A stretch of 64,000 bases of DNA from Vibrio gazogenes (GCF_002196515.1 NZ_CP018835.1:1426001-1490000); one strand, 5' to 3'; counted from the first letter of the stretch, positions 1 to 10,253 are shown. Program-made: numbers and translations. Notes: generated from the letters alone by a model not told the origin.

Positions 1-297
1 TATGTGTAAAATAATCAAGATAATGGTAATACCAATGGCACGTATAAAATGAGTCCAAAATATTAAACTCTTACGCGATAATCTATCTGTCAATACTCCA
101 GAGAAAACTGAGGCAAGAAAACCTGCTACAACATTTACAGCTAGTAACATTCCTACACTTGCGGTGGTATCTGTTTTCATTAATACAAACCAGTTAGCAC
201 CAATCGTTGCCATACCAACGCCAAATCCAGAAATAATATCCGACATAAAAAAGAGAACAAATTTAGGATTTGTTAGAACCGACAAATTAATATTCAT
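1..297 (-). CDS. MFS transporter, N-terminal part (cut by window edge)
   Basis: The first 99 residues of a membrane transporter are visible; the gene runs off the left edge. Translation from ATG at 297 gives a short polar start, a first hydrophobic segment, a second one, and then the loop GVLTDRLSRKS. That loop is the motif A (GxxxDRxxRR) between TM2 and TM3 of the major facilitator superfamily. An AAGG five bases before the ATG supports the start. The substrate cannot be told from this part; small-molecule or drug efflux is the usual role for this type of N-terminus. It is divergent from the LysR gene at 895, so that regulator may control it. Base composition is AT-rich compared with the housekeeping genes further right. 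Confidence 0.8.
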   Translation of the reverse strand, partial: MNINLSVLTNPKFVLFFMSDIISGFGVGMATIGANWFVLMKTDTTASVGMLLAVNVVAGFLASVFSGVLTDRLSRKSLIFWTHFIRAIGITIILIILHI

Positions 298-894
298 AAT
301 AATACCTTATTATTCATACATGATTTCGTAAACTCTATCAGTCTCGACAACGAAAAACTTAATGCTTTCAAAATCATGGAAACTGATATTTTATTATCTC
401 ATGATTCTTATGTGACTCGTCATCACCTATTACGATTAAAATAACTTTCTTATTTATAACTTTTATTTAAAACATGATGTTTTTAAATAATTAAAAAACC
501 TACCTATAAACACTTTTATTGCCCATAAAACACCACACCAACATATCAAATTAATAAAAATAGTCAGATCGATTTGTATAAATTTATCAATAACCTTTTC
601 CTATATCACGGTAATTTTCACATTGAATAACATTTTTCTCAAATAGCCGAATATATTTGAAATCAATCCCGCTCATCACATCATCAATAACAGCAGTATA
701 ATTACCCGGAATACAGCTACTGCCGTTAACACAACTATTTTTGACATATAAACCCCTACCGCTATCAGCGATATTTTTTCATACCTTGGGAACTAAAATT
801 AGTTTAACTCATTATTTTTTGACTAAAAACATCTAATTTGTTCAAATAGTTATTACAATATGTACATAATCAGATGAGCCCCATAGGAATAGTC
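298..894. other. AT-rich intergenic region between divergent MFS and lysR genes
   Basis: No convincing reading frame is present in about 600 bases. It should hold the promoters of both divergent genes. A near-perfect AT-rich dyad lies at 463-490 (two 13-14 base arms around a single G, with one extra T in the right arm) and may be an operator or a hairpin. No tRNA or known riboswitch fold was recognised. Confidence 0.5.
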
Positions 895-1812
895 ATGAAC
901 TTTATAAAATCGATTGAAGCGTTTACTCTTGTAGTCGAAAAAGGTAGCTTTACTAATGCCGCAGAAGCTCTTGATATAACCCCAAGTCTGTTGAGTCGTC
1001 AGATTAAAGAACTTGAGCAATACTTGGGGTGTCAACTATTGAACAGGACAACTCGCAAACAAGGACTAACGCGAGCAGGAGAATGTTTTCTTAAGTATAG
1101 CAATCAAATAATAGCTACAAAAGCAGAAGCAATAGAAGTCTTACATCAACTTAATGATAAAATTGCAGGTAACATACGAATTAGTTCCCCAATAGCTTTT
1201 GGAAACCATATTTTAGCACCTCTCATTTCAAAATTTTTATTAAACTATCCAGAGGTTAATATAGAAATGGATTTGACCGACCGAAAAGTTGATCTTATTG
1301 AAAATAATTTTCAACTCGCTATTCGTATTGGTGATGTGGTTGATGAAGGAGTCGTTGCTATCAATTTGCCACCGTATTCCATGGTATTAGTCGCATCGCC
1401 TAATTACTTACAGAAAAATGATATCCCTATACATCCTGACGATCTTATAAAGCATAACTGCATTTGTTTTTCTCAATGGCATTCCAATCAATACTGGAGT
1501 TTGGAAAAATCAAATAAGGTTTATAATGTTAAAATTCATCCTCGATTTGTGAGCAATACAGGCGAATCAATTCGACAGGCAGCACTTAACGGTTTAGGCA
1601 TCGCTTTGAATTCAAGAATCATGCTTGAAAAAGATATTCAGTCAGGGCGATTGGTTGAAATTCTTCCTGATTTTTCAATCAGGTCTCGTAGTATGTCGAT
1701 ATTGCGTCTCCCTGAGACCCCCGTTCCACCAACAATAAATACGTTTATACAATTCTTATTAGATTCTGTTAAAGAGATTGGGGGCAGTCCAGTGTCCGCT
1801 AAATTAGGGTAG
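895..1812 (+). CDS. LysR-family transcriptional regulator
   Basis: A 305-residue LysR-type regulator. Residues about 10-60 form the winged helix-turn-helix (FTNAAEALDITPSLLSRQIKELE), followed by the linker helix and a periplasmic-binding-protein-like effector domain to the C-terminus. The length is normal for the family. ATG at 895 is preferred over the in-frame ATG at 874 because AGGA sits eight bases before it and because family members start just before the HTH. The closest relatives are probably the large AaeR/DsdC-like group with unknown effectors. It is divergent from an MFS gene and upstream of an EamA transporter, either of which could be its target. The stop codon lies directly at the possible left end of an IS256 remnant, so the last few residues may derive from the insertion. 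Confidence 0.88.
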   Translation: MNFIKSIEAFTLVVEKGSFTNAAEALDITPSLLSRQIKELEQYLGCQLLNRTTRKQGLTRAGECFLKYSNQIIATKAEAIEVLHQLNDKIAGNIRISSPIAFGNHILAPLISKFLLNYPEVNIEMDLTDRKVDLIENNFQLAIRIGDVVDEGVVAINLPPYSMVLVASPNYLQKNDIPIHPDDLIKHNCICFSQWHSNQYWSLEKSNKVYNVKIHPRFVSNTGESIRQAALNGLGIALNSRIMLEKDIQSGRLVEILPDFSIRSRSMSILRLPETPVPPTINTFIQFLLDSVKEIGGSPVSAKLG

Positions 1813-2124
1813 TGAACAAAATTCTGTGTCATTCTTGTACACCGAACCAAAAAGGAAATGACACCTTATATTTGAAATCGATGTTCAGGCCTTTGGCTTT
1901 TGCCAAAGCTCTCCAATCTGGACAAGGTCTGAATGGCAAAGGTGGCCCTGCTCACGCCGCTGATTAAGCAAATCACTGAAGCTGCGCTCGGCGCTGAAAT
2001 CGACCTACACCTTGCTGATGAGCCTAAGAATCGGCAAAACGGTAAATCCCGGAAAAATATCGAAAACTCATCCGGTGAATTTGAACTCGAGACGCCACGT
2101 GACCGCAATGGCTCTTTTAACCCC
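1813..2124 (+). mobile_element. Remnant of an IS256-family insertion sequence (left end)
   Basis: The stretch starts with sequence resembling an IS256-type terminal repeat (acaaaattctgtgtca) and carries the first part of the transposase gene. It ends abruptly near 2124; no right end or target-site duplication was found. It is a decayed, non-mobile fragment between a regulator gene and a transporter gene. Confidence 0.65.
1858..2124 (+). pseudogene. IS256-family (mutator-type) transposase fragment, frameshifted
   Basis: The encoded segment LLTPLIKQITEAAL, then AEIDLHLADEP and FELETPRDR, is the characteristic N-terminal region of IS256-family DDE transposases. An ATG with AGGA before it at 1858 could be the original start. 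Upstream of 1933 the family sequence (AKALQSGQGLNGKGG) continues in another frame, so there is a one-base insertion near 1945 (ggtggccctg for an expected ggtggcctg). A second frameshift, probably a short insertion, lies near 1895. Homology stops at about GSFNP, so roughly the last four fifths of the protein, including the catalytic domain, are missing. Confidence 0.8.
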
Positions 2125-2307
2125 TTTCATGATTATCAATAGAAACACCATTTATAAATGTTTGAAAATTATTTATTATCCCAAGTTCATCATTTGAAAA
2201 TGATGATTAAACTTGCATCTTATTGAACATAATAAAATCCCTTTAATTCTTATTAAATCACACAAAAACAGCGTTCAATAACGACCAAAAAAAATAGATT
2301 AAAAACA

Positions 2308-2321
2308 TTGATTCAAATCAA
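2308..2321. promoter_or_regulatory. FNR-box-like palindrome
   Basis: The sequence TTGAT-TCAA-ATCAA matches the FNR consensus TTGATNNNNATCAA at every defined position. It lies about 185 bases before the transporter start at 2506. Oxygen-dependent control is inferred from the motif only. Confidence 0.5.
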
Positions 2322-2448
2322 CCCAAGTACGTTATTATAAATAATAAACGTTTCCTAATAACTCATTAAATTAAAAAATAATATTTATATTCAATCTGAT
2401 TAATAAGAACCAAATGTGAGAGTAAATAACATTATAAAAAAGGAATTA

Positions 2449-2464
2449 TGTGACTATAGTCACC
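2449..2464. promoter_or_regulatory. CRP-like palindrome
   Basis: TGTGA-CTATAG-TCACC differs from the CRP consensus TGTGA-N6-TCACA at the last base only, and the inner 14 bases are a perfect palindrome. It lies 41 bases upstream of the transporter start. Confidence 0.4.
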
Positions 2465-2505
2465 AATACACAAATGCCCCCTGTTGTATATTGATAATCA
2501 TTTAA

Positions 2506-3438
2506 ATGGATATTTTAATGCCATATTTATTATTAATCCTTGCTGCCATGTTTTGGGGTGGTAATTACGTTGTTGGTCATATACTCGTTGCCCAAGCAGA
2601 CCCGATTATTATGACAGAGGCACGATGGTTACTCACGGCCATATTACTTGGATTTTTGTATTTCAACCAAGTTAAAAACAATTTAAATAAGATAAGAAAC
2701 TGTTTTATTGCGATAATATTTCTTTCTGTTTTTGGTCAAGTTCTGTTTCCGCTAACACTCTATATCGGACTACAAACCACCACATCATTGAATGCTGCAA
2801 TATATATGTCAGCGACACCGGGGATTGTATTAATTATCAATGGTGTCATATTCAGAGATAAAATTACCTTGAATAATATTTTGGGTGTGATTTTGAGTAC
2901 ATTTGGCGTTTTCTTTTTAGTGATGAAAGGCAATGTGAGCGATACTCGAGTCTTCCACCATATCAATACCGGTGATCTATGGGCTATGGGGTCGGCCTTA
3001 AGCTGGGCATTTTATTGTTCTTTCTTACGGCTAAAAGACAAAACGATCCCCAGTAATGCTTTCGTCACTGTCAGCTCTCTTACCGGTGCAGTCATCTTAA
3101 TACCAATCGTCTGGTACTACACGACTCAATTTCCTATCAGCCTATCATCGTATACTCATGGTAGTTTTCTGGCTGGTCTGCTGTATTTAGTGCTCTTTCT
3201 GTCTTGGTTATCTTATGTCTTTTGGAACAAAGGTATTGGTGAGATCGGGGCTACAAGAGGAGAAATCTACACGCATATCATCCCTTTATCAGGCGGTGTA
3301 TTCAGTATCGTTTTTCTGGACGTTCAATTAAAGAGTTACCATATTGTCAGTGCGCTGCTCATTGGCGTTGGAATCTGGTTTTGTTCAAAGAAACTTAAGC
3401 CAAAATCAACTCTGGCATCTCCTCTCGAACATAAATGA
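2506..3438 (+). CDS. EamA/DMT-family transporter (10 TM permease)
   Basis: A 310-residue protein with ten hydrophobic segments in two repeats. It starts with the typical EamA N-terminus (PYLLLILAAMFWGGNYV), has a conserved Pro-rich second repeat and ends in a short polar tail. This family exports small metabolites such as amino acids; the substrate is not predictable here. The start is uncertain: ATG at 2506 or ATG at 2518 (GGA seven bases before the latter). The gene stands alone, with CRP-like and FNR-like sites upstream and a strong terminator downstream. Together with the neighbouring LysR gene and IS remnant it forms an AT-rich accessory segment. Confidence 0.85.
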   Translation: MDILMPYLLLILAAMFWGGNYVVGHILVAQADPIIMTEARWLLTAILLGFLYFNQVKNNLNKIRNCFIAIIFLSVFGQVLFPLTLYIGLQTTTSLNAAIYMSATPGIVLIINGVIFRDKITLNNILGVILSTFGVFFLVMKGNVSDTRVFHHINTGDLWAMGSALSWAFYCSFLRLKDKTIPSNAFVTVSSLTGAVILIPIVWYYTTQFPISLSSYTHGSFLAGLLYLVLFLSWLSYVFWNKGIGEIGATRGEIYTHIIPLSGGVFSIVFLDVQLKSYHIVSALLIGVGIWFCSKKLKPKSTLASPLEHK

Positions 3439-3510
3439 ACGATTTAGTGGGCAACTACAACGACCGACATGCCGGAATCATATAGCTCTTATTATTTTCG
3501 ATTAGATATA

Positions 3511-3539
3511 AAAAACCTTGCTTTGCAGCAAGGTTTTTT
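3511..3539. terminator. Bidirectional rho-independent terminator
   Basis: A 12-bp stem (AAAAACCTTGCT paired with AGCAAGGTTTTT) with a short loop has A- and T-tracts on both sides. It lies between the convergent EamA gene and rraB and can serve both. Confidence 0.9.
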
Positions 3540-3563
3540 ATTTGAATATTCATCTAAATCAGA

Positions 3564-3980
3564 TCATGATTCATCGTCATCATCGTCGGGATACAGGGCG
3601 TCTTCCCCTTCGTAGTAAGTCCCCCAACCGTCATAGATGATGTCGAACTTCTCAGCCAGATGAATCAGTTTTTCAGCCTGCTCATCAATGGCTTCGGCAT
3701 TCAACGCTGACTGCATTGTTGCATCACAGCAAAACAGGATTTCGCCATCTTCTTCGTCTTCAACTTCTTCGGCTTCCAACACTTCAAAACCCATCTTAAA
3801 TGCTTCAACTGCGACTTTTTCAAGCTTCTCAAAAGTTTCAGCAAACAGGTGGTGCTCTATCTCATAGAGTGCTTCAGGATCACTACCATCTTCCAATAGT
3901 GCCTGAATGATTTCTCGGGTATCTTCTTTCTGTAATTCGATTAACGACTCAACAGAAACATAATCGTCTTCATGGGACAT
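3564..3980 (-). CDS. rraB: Regulator of ribonuclease E activity B
   Basis: A 138-residue, very acidic protein matching RraB along its whole length: an N-terminal [20 protein letters not shown] segment, a central [10 protein letters not shown] stretch, and a C-terminal [10 protein letters not shown] motif before an acidic tail. RraB binds RNase E and inhibits or remodels its activity, changing the decay of a subset of mRNAs. ATG at 3980 is chosen over ATG at 3986 because the GGAG at 3988-3991 is seven bases from the former and only one from the latter. It is the last gene of the conserved tldD-side cluster and converges on the EamA gene through the terminator at 3511-3539. Confidence 0.93.
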   Translation of the reverse strand: MSHEDDYVSVESLIELQKEDTREIIQALLEDGSDPEALYEIEHHLFAETFEKLEKVAVEAFKMGFEVLEAEEVEDEEDGEILFCCDATMQSALNAEAIDEQAEKLIHLAEKFDIIYDGWGTYYEGEDALYPDDDDDES

Positions 3981-4017
3981 GTTCATACTCCAGCTTGATA
4001 TTTAAAAATATTGATGA

Positions 4018-5469
4018 TTAATCCGTCCCACCAACAGTAATTGCATCGAGTTTGAGAGTTGGCTGTCCGACACCGACAGGTAAGCTTTGTCCGGCTTTAC
4101 CACACACACCAACCCCTTTATCAATTTGTAAATCATTACCAACCATCGAGACTTGTTGCATCGCTTCAATTCCTGAACCGATTAAGGTCGCCCCTTTGAT
4201 AGGTCGGGTAATTTTGCCGTTTTCAATCAAATAGGCTTCAGATGCAGAAAAAACAAACTTTCCAGAGGTAATATCGACCTGACCACCGCCAAAGTTTGGT
4301 GCATATACGCCCTTTTCAACCGTTGAAATAATTTCTTCCGGTGTATGCTGACCGGGAAGCATATATGTATTGGTCATTCTCGGCATCGGTAAATGGGCAT
4401 AAGACTCCCGGCGACCATTGCCGGTCGGTGCTACCCCCATCAGGCGTGCATTCAATTTATCTTGCATATATCCTTTCAGCACACCATTTTCGATCAGGAC
4501 ATTATACTGTCCCGGAACCCCTTCATCATCAACATTCAATGATCCACGGCGATCTTTTAACGTGCCGTCATCGACGATGGTACAAAGATCCGAGGTAACT
4601 TTCTGCCCGATCTTACCGGCAAATACCGATGATCCCTTACGATTAAAGTCGCCTTCGAGTCCATGACCGACGGCTTCATGTAGTAACACACCCGGCCAAC
4701 CGGCTCCGAGAACAACAGGCATGGTCCCCGCAGGTGCGGCAACCGCTTCGAGATTGACCAGAGCCTGTCGAATGGCTTCATCGGCAAATTCATAAGCCAC
4801 GGCCATACCGTCTCGCTCAGTCAGGAAGTAATCATAACCCACTCGACCACCGCCTCCGGCGCTGCCTTTTTCACGACGCTCACCTTTTTGTGCCAGTACA
4901 CTAATGGATAATCGCACTAACGGCCGCGTATCTCCGGCATATGTACCATCGGAAGCAGCAATTAAAACTTGTTCATAGACACCACTCAGACTGATCGACA
5001 CTTCTTGAATCAGCGGCTCTTTGGTGCGGATATAAGCATCCAGCGCTTTCAGTAATTCAGTCTTCTGTTGCTTTTGCCAGCTATCAAGCGGATTATCCAT
5101 ACCGTAATAATCCTGCGTATTGCTGCGAGAAAATTGCCGGACCCGCTGTTGACCACTCTGGCCTTGCTGAGCAATCCCTCTTGCTGCGGTTGCACTCTGC
5201 TGCAAAGCCTCTTCTGTTAACTGGTCTGAATAAGCAAACCCGGTTTTTTCACCGCTGACTGCCCGGACACCAACACCCCGATCAATATTGAAAGATCCGT
5301 CTTTAATCAAACCATCTTCCAGAACCAGCGATTCATGCCAACTGGACTGAAAATACAGATCCGCATAATCGATCTGCCGAGCCATCATAGTCGACAACGT
5401 TTGCTCAATGAATTGTTCAGAAAGCCCGGTCGGATGAAGCAGTGCTTTTTCTATATGTTCAATTGTCAT
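4018..5469 (-). CDS. tldD: Metalloprotease TldD
   Basis: A 483-residue peptidase of the U62 family. TldD works with TldE/PmbA as a heterodimer that degrades unfolded peptides, matures microcin B17 and degrades CcdA in E. coli. The zinc site HEAVGH (HExxxH) is seen near residue 263, followed by [12 protein letters not shown]. The C-terminal domain carries the [20 protein letters not shown] region typical of TldD. The length equals that of the E. coli protein (481). The ATG overlaps the stop of the upstream nitrilase gene by four bases, so the two are translationally coupled. Confidence 0.96.
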   Translation of the reverse strand: MTIEHIEKALLHPTGLSEQFIEQTLSTMMARQIDYADLYFQSSWHESLVLEDGLIKDGSFNIDRGVGVRAVSGEKTGFAYSDQLTEEALQQSATAARGIAQQGQSGQQRVRQFSRSNTQDYYGMDNPLDSWQKQQKTELLKALDAYIRTKEPLIQEVSISLSGVYEQVLIAASDGTYAGDTRPLVRLSISVLAQKGERREKGSAGGGGRVGYDYFLTERDGMAVAYEFADEAIRQALVNLEAVAAPAGTMPVVLGAGWPGVLLHEAVGHGLEGDFNRKGSSVFAGKIGQKVTSDLCTIVDDGTLKDRRGSLNVDDEGVPGQYNVLIENGVLKGYMQDKLNARLMGVAPTGNGRRESYAHLPMPRMTNTYMLPGQHTPEEIISTVEKGVYAPNFGGGQVDITSGKFVFSASEAYLIENGKITRPIKGATLIGSGIEAMQQVSMVGNDLQIDKGVGVCGKAGQSLPVGVGQPTLKLDAITVGGTD

Positions 5470-6299
5470 AATTCGCTCTTCTGTTCCAAAAACTGATTGC
5501 TAAATCTTGTATGCGATAATACCGGCATTGAAGTTCTCACCTGAGCTAACAAATCAAGATCGATATCGGCGACCAATGTCGCTGCGGTTTGTGCCAGACT
5601 TGCTACGACCTCTCCCCAAGGGTTAATCACCATGGAGTGTCCCCAAGTTTCCCGGCCTCCCTCATGGACACCCCCTTGGTTCACAGCAACGACCCAGCAT
5701 TGGGTTTCAATTGCTCGGGCTCTCAGGAGTATCTCCCAGTGAGCTCGTCCGGTCACAGCGGTAAATGCGGCCGGAACCAATATAACCTGAGCACCTTGCT
5801 GGCGTAACATAGAATAGAGATGAGGGAAACGAACATCATAACAAATCGAAAGCCCCAACTCACCAAACGGTGTGGATGCGAGCCGAACTTCGGAGCCGGG
5901 AAAAAAGATATCGGACTCGCGATAATGGCGGTGTCCATCGGCAACATCAACGTCAAACATATGCAGCTTATCATAAGAAGTGACGAGCTGACCGTCAGCA
6001 GAATACACCAGCAGTGTGGTTGTCACTCCCTGTGGCGTTCTCACCGGAAAACTACCAATGACGAGCCAGACTGAAAAGGCTTTCGCAATCCGACTCAAAG
6101 CCTCCTGTAAAGGGCCGCTCCCCAACACTTCAGCATGATGATGATAGTCCTGTTTAGAACCGAAAACGATGGCATTTTCCGGTGTCACTATCCACTCAGC
6201 ACCCTGAGCAGATAACGCTTCAACCTGTGTTTCAATCCATCGCATATTGTGCTCCGGATCAGCTCCGGATGTCATCTGAATTAAACCGACTCGGCTCAT
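5466..6299 (-). CDS. Carbon-nitrogen hydrolase (nitrilase superfamily; Nit1/YbeM-like amidase)
   Basis: A 277-residue member of the nitrilase superfamily. The catalytic triad is visible: Glu41 in TPENA, Lys111 in [10 protein letters not shown], Cys153 in [12 protein letters not shown]. The closest functional model is the Nit1/YbeM group, which hydrolyses deaminated glutathione as a metabolite repair step. The neighbourhood yhdP-nitrilase-tldD is conserved in vibrios. The start overlaps the stop of yhdP by four bases and its own stop overlaps the tldD start, so the genes form one operon. The substrate is inferred from the family only. Confidence 0.9.
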   Translation of the reverse strand: MSRVGLIQMTSGADPEHNMRWIETQVEALSAQGAEWIVTPENAIVFGSKQDYHHHAEVLGSGPLQEALSRIAKAFSVWLVIGSFPVRTPQGVTTTLLVYSADGQLVTSYDKLHMFDVDVADGHRHYRESDIFFPGSEVRLASTPFGELGLSICYDVRFPHLYSMLRQQGAQVILVPAAFTAVTGRAHWEILLRARAIETQCWVVAVNQGGVHEGGRETWGHSMVINPWGEVVASLAQTAATLVADIDLDLLAQVRTSMPVLSHTRFSNQFLEQKSEL

Positions 6300-9200
6300 T
6301 GGGTTGCTCCTTGTTTGTGTTGCTGTGCTTCTTCGCGTAGTTTTTCCGGTAGTTTGAACTCACCTTTACTACGGGAGATCTCTTTCACAACAGGACTATC
6401 AATCGGCCCTTTCACTTCATAATTGACTTCCGTGAATACCTCAACCACCGGGGAGATCACGGTTGTGATGGCCAACACATAGAGTGCTGTCACTGGGTTG
6501 ACCGCAAAAGCACTGAGGACAGGTAATCCGGACGTCACATCAGGCACAAAATTCACTTCAGCATCAATGGTATTGGCGTTCAGGTCAACCATACCTTTAA
6601 TGGTCATATTGCCAGCCAAAGCATCCATCTCAATATTATTGGTTACGAACACACCCTGTGATATTTCTCCGCTTCCTTCAATTGAGTCAAACGCCATTCC
6701 CTGATCAAAAACATCACTGAAATCGAGCTGCATCTTACGAATAATAGAATCTAAACTAAATAATCCCAGAAAACGTGCCGCACCACTGACATCGGAGATG
6801 CTGCCCTTGCCCAGTTTTGAACTGACCGAGCCTTTGAGGGTATCAACTTGTGCCGCCCATGGTGCGCCATCCCATGCCATCTGTGTCTTAATCGAGAACG
6901 GGGCATTCTGAATCCCCGAGGTGATCCCAAAGCGTTCCATCAGATCACTATTGTTATCGCCTTTCAAATCCATGTTTAGCACAGTATGGGACTGTTTCCC
7001 ATCCAGTGTCCACTGACCATTGGCATGAATTTCATTACTTCCGCTGACGATATCTATTTTCTTCCATGACAGTGTTTTCCCCTGTCGCTGGAAGTCCATA
7101 TTCAAATGACCGACTTTATACCCTTGAAACCAGAAATCTTTGATCACTAATGTCAGGTTTGGCATCAACTGATGAAACTGACGATCAAAATTGGTAATCC
7201 GACGCTCATTTTGACGAGACTCATCAACAAATAATGAATCATGATCTTTACGCTTTTCCAATGCGGGGACATAAAGATGCAGTTGATCCAAAGACACACT
7301 CAAATCATAGGGCGCAATATAATTGGCTTTCCCTTTCATTTCTTGGCTCTGGAGGTTCATACGCCAGCCAAAACTTTTATGTCGGGCAAGAAAATCCACA
7401 TCATGCCATTCCAGTGACGCCAGTGTCAGATCTTTCACCTGCAATTCGACATGATCCGGTATCGGAATTTGTGGCATTGACATCGTATGCCGGGAACCTG
7501 TTTTCGGCGCACCAGAAGACACGTCTTCTTTGGTCAGCAAGGCAATCCACTGATCAAGATCGAAATGATTTAAGCGGATGGCAGCTGAATGGCCGACAAT
7601 CGGACTGACTTTAAAGCTCCCGTTCCCCAAAATCAGGTTGGTTGCCGTGAGCACTGGCTCGGATTGTGTCACATCGATTTCTGTCTGATACTTGGCATGC
7701 GGGACCTGAAGCCGGGCACTGATCGTTTCCTGATTACCAGAAATCTGTAGAGCGGCTTTCCCCGGTTCCTGAGCCTTTTTATTGAATGGATACGGATACA
7801 GGCTGGTTATCGCTTGCAAATCAGTATTCAGGTCTGCCTGATAAGAAAAACCAATATCATTGAGCTGAATATCGACGCCCATCTCCCATGGCGCATGGCC
7901 GGAGAGCGGTGCAATCCATTTCTGGCCGACATAAGATGCCAAGGGCGTAACTTCCCAATCGCCGACCGTGTCAATATGAACATTGTATCCCTTGCTGCTA
8001 CTTTCTCCCTGAAAATCCCATGTGACAGGTTGACCAAGCATCTCCCCCTGCAACGCTGACGCGGTTACCACATCATTATCAAACCGAATACGTCCGGAAA
8101 CTTTGCGTAAATCAAGTGGCGGAGATTGAATATCAACGCGGTTGTTCTTGAGGTCAGCCCAGCCCCATGCTCTCGGCTCTTGGTCGCTTTCAAAAGGAAT
8201 ATTGAGCTGAAACTCAGATTGAATCTTGCCGTTAACCTGTACGGTCGTTAATGCAGCACCGACCGAATGAACTAACGGGGTCGATGTCATAAAATCACGT
8301 AACGCATTCCCTTGGGCTTGGGCCTTTGCTTCAATTTCAATATGGCCAGAATGCATTAATGCCGGTATCCGTCCGGTAATCCGTAGCGCATTCACATCCA
8401 TCAGATGCGCCTGTCTTGAATCCAGATACATGGATTCATTCTGAAACAGCAGATTCAGCTGTAAATCGGTTAAAGGTGGCCATGCGGTATTGTAACTGAA
8501 CCGGGCATTTTTTAACCCGACCCAAGCCTGAAAAATACCGTTATTTCGCTGATAAGGAAAATCCTTGAGACGCCCGTACCACAATATCTTCGCCGTCTTA
8601 ACCTTCCCACCCTGAATTGCAGTCGACAGATAATCGGTCAACTCATCGCCTAATGCCCGGACCGGCAAATAACGCCATGTCTCTCCGGCCTGAAAGAGAT
8701 CAACTTCGCTATACAGTGACAGTAACGGACTCTGATCATGGAACATATCCAGTTTAAATTGACCAACAGTCTGTAAATCCGGCGTACGTACAGCGACATG
8801 ATCTGACCATAAGGACCAGCCATCCGCTGTAGACTGCCAGACTAGATTGACCTGACCTTTTTGGATAATCAGCGGTGCCTGAAACACATCACCGTAAGGA
8901 AGTGTGTCATCATCCAGATTGGCACGAATCACCGCTTTATCGGTATTGCCACGGATACTTGCCTGAAGATGATGCACTTCTGGCAATAAATACCACTGCT
9001 GAATCGAGCCTTCTGAAAGTTGTGCGGAATATTGCCGGATGCCCTGCATATCACCGGCTAAACGAATATCATGCAAGGTACCTTCCGGTTTCAGTTGTGT
9101 CAGCATTCCTTGCAATTGCTCTGACAAAGGCATCCGTTTAATCAGCGGCACTAATGAACCAATGTTAATCTCACCGATATTCATCAGCCAATGATCAGGC

Positions 9201-10234
9201 TGCCATTTCATCAAAAAATTGAGTTCCGGCCATTGGGCCTCGTCTGTTTGCAATACCACAGACTGAGCTTGAATCACCATGCCATCTTGCTTTGGAATCA
9301 GCCGGAACACCCCTTCCTGCATATGTAAACGGTGTTGTTTATTTGTCGCCGAATCTGCATGTTGAGTGGATAAATCCGACCAGAACAGATCGGAAGGACG
9401 AACCTGTACATAGCCATCTTTCGGGGTATTGTGTTCGAGCGTCAACCAGCCATCGAAACTAACCTGTCCACTATGAATACCAGTCTCTTTTTTCAGGTAC
9501 TGAGTCAGCCATGGACCAACACTAATATTGTCCGAACTGACATAGAACTGGCCAGAAATATCATGGAATGAGTCAAAATCTTCAAAATCAGCACGAACAG
9601 AAAGAGAGTTGATACCGGTATTGGTGACACTCACCACGCCTTGAGCCTGATGGTGATGACCCTTGTTTTTCCATTTCAGTCTGGCAATTTCCAATTGTCG
9701 GATATCACCCGAGATTGAGCGGTAACGAATGGCCGAGTCCAGAACAGAAAAATCATCAAGCTGGCGCAGAAAAATATTGTCCAGATGACGAATGGTTTCC
9801 TGTTGTACTTTTTTTTGCTCTTGGGAATCATTGGATGACTGTTGTTGAAACAGATCAACCGAACTCACATCTAATTTTGACTGGTGAATCACTAAGTTGG
9901 CAATTACGGGCTGCCATTGCAGCAGTGATTTGAATAAATCGAATTCAATATCCACCCGATCTGCGGCAAAATGAATATTCGATTCATCGGGTAGATGTGC
10001 TTGAAACCCCGTCAAAGACAGAGAAGGATGACGATTACGCCAGTATCCATGTATATCCTTCACAGAAAACTGAATTTCAGCCTGCCGGTTCATCCATTCG
10101 GTCATCGGTATCTGATACTGATTCATATGAGGTAAAGCAACTCTCAAAGCTGAAATCAGAATCGCAAGCAAAACCAACAGGCTTAATAAAAGCCATAGTG
10201 ATGTCCGAACAAGACGAGAAACTATAAAACGCAC
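6296..10234 (-). CDS. yhdP: AsmA-like inner-membrane protein YhdP
   Basis: A 1312-residue protein with one N-terminal membrane anchor (about residues 10-32) and a very long periplasmic region rich in beta structure, ending in a charged tail. This is the YhdP/DUF3971 architecture of AsmA-like bridge proteins. In E. coli, YhdP, TamB and YdbH are redundantly needed to move phospholipids to the outer membrane, and YhdP also affects enterobacterial common antigen and the permeability barrier. The length is close to that of the E. coli protein (about 1266). It lies 19 bases after rng and overlaps the nitrilase gene. Confidence 0.93.
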   Translation of the reverse strand: MRFIVSRLVRTSLWLLLSLLVLLAILISALRVALPHMNQYQIPMTEWMNRQAEIQFSVKDIHGYWRNRHPSLSLTGFQAHLPDESNIHFAADRVDIEFDLFKSLLQWQPVIANLVIHQSKLDVSSVDLFQQQSSNDSQEQKKVQQETIRHLDNIFLRQLDDFSVLDSAIRYRSISGDIRQLEIARLKWKNKGHHHQAQGVVSVTNTGINSLSVRADFEDFDSFHDISGQFYVSSDNISVGPWLTQYLKKETGIHSGQVSFDGWLTLEHNTPKDGYVQVRPSDLFWSDLSTQHADSATNKQHRLHMQEGVFRLIPKQDGMVIQAQSVVLQTDEAQWPELNFLMKWQPDHWLMNIGEINIGSLVPLIKRMPLSEQLQGMLTQLKPEGTLHDIRLAGDMQGIRQYSAQLSEGSIQQWYLLPEVHHLQASIRGNTDKAVIRANLDDDTLPYGDVFQAPLIIQKGQVNLVWQSTADGWSLWSDHVAVRTPDLQTVGQFKLDMFHDQSPLLSLYSEVDLFQAGETWRYLPVRALGDELTDYLSTAIQGGKVKTAKILWYGRLKDFPYQRNNGIFQAWVGLKNARFSYNTAWPPLTDLQLNLLFQNESMYLDSRQAHLMDVNALRITGRIPALMHSGHIEIEAKAQAQGNALRDFMTSTPLVHSVGAALTTVQVNGKIQSEFQLNIPFESDQEPRAWGWADLKNNRVDIQSPPLDLRKVSGRIRFDNDVVTASALQGEMLGQPVTWDFQGESSSKGYNVHIDTVGDWEVTPLASYVGQKWIAPLSGHAPWEMGVDIQLNDIGFSYQADLNTDLQAITSLYPYPFNKKAQEPGKAALQISGNQETISARLQVPHAKYQTEIDVTQSEPVLTATNLILGNGSFKVSPIVGHSAAIRLNHFDLDQWIALLTKEDVSSGAPKTGSRHTMSMPQIPIPDHVELQVKDLTLASLEWHDVDFLARHKSFGWRMNLQSQEMKGKANYIAPYDLSVSLDQLHLYVPALEKRKDHDSLFVDESRQNERRITNFDRQFHQLMPNLTLVIKDFWFQGYKVGHLNMDFQRQGKTLSWKKIDIVSGSNEIHANGQWTLDGKQSHTVLNMDLKGDNNSDLMERFGITSGIQNAPFSIKTQMAWDGAPWAAQVDTLKGSVSSKLGKGSISDVSGAARFLGLFSLDSIIRKMQLDFSDVFDQGMAFDSIEGSGEISQGVFVTNNIEMDALAGNMTIKGMVDLNANTIDAEVNFVPDVTSGLPVLSAFAVNPVTALYVLAITTVISPVVEVFTEVNYEVKGPIDSPVVKEISRSKGEFKLPEKLREEAQQHKQGATQ

Positions 10235-10253
10235 AATACCCTACTCAGTTAAG

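Larger units (their letters stand above)
2125..2505. other. Intergenic region upstream of the EamA transporter gene
   Basis: No gene is seen. The stretch is very AT-rich and contains a hairpin at 2183-2214 (stem CATCATTT/AAATGATG with outer AAGTT/AACTT), a consensus FNR-type palindrome at 2308-2321, a near-dyad at 2329-2351, and a CRP-like palindrome at 2449-2464. It probably forms the control region of the transporter at 2506. Confidence 0.6.

Noticed and set aside
1933..2142. A free-standing 69-residue gene
   Set aside because: Its residues match the N-terminal part of an IS256 transposase whose beginning continues in another frame; it is a fragment, not a gene.
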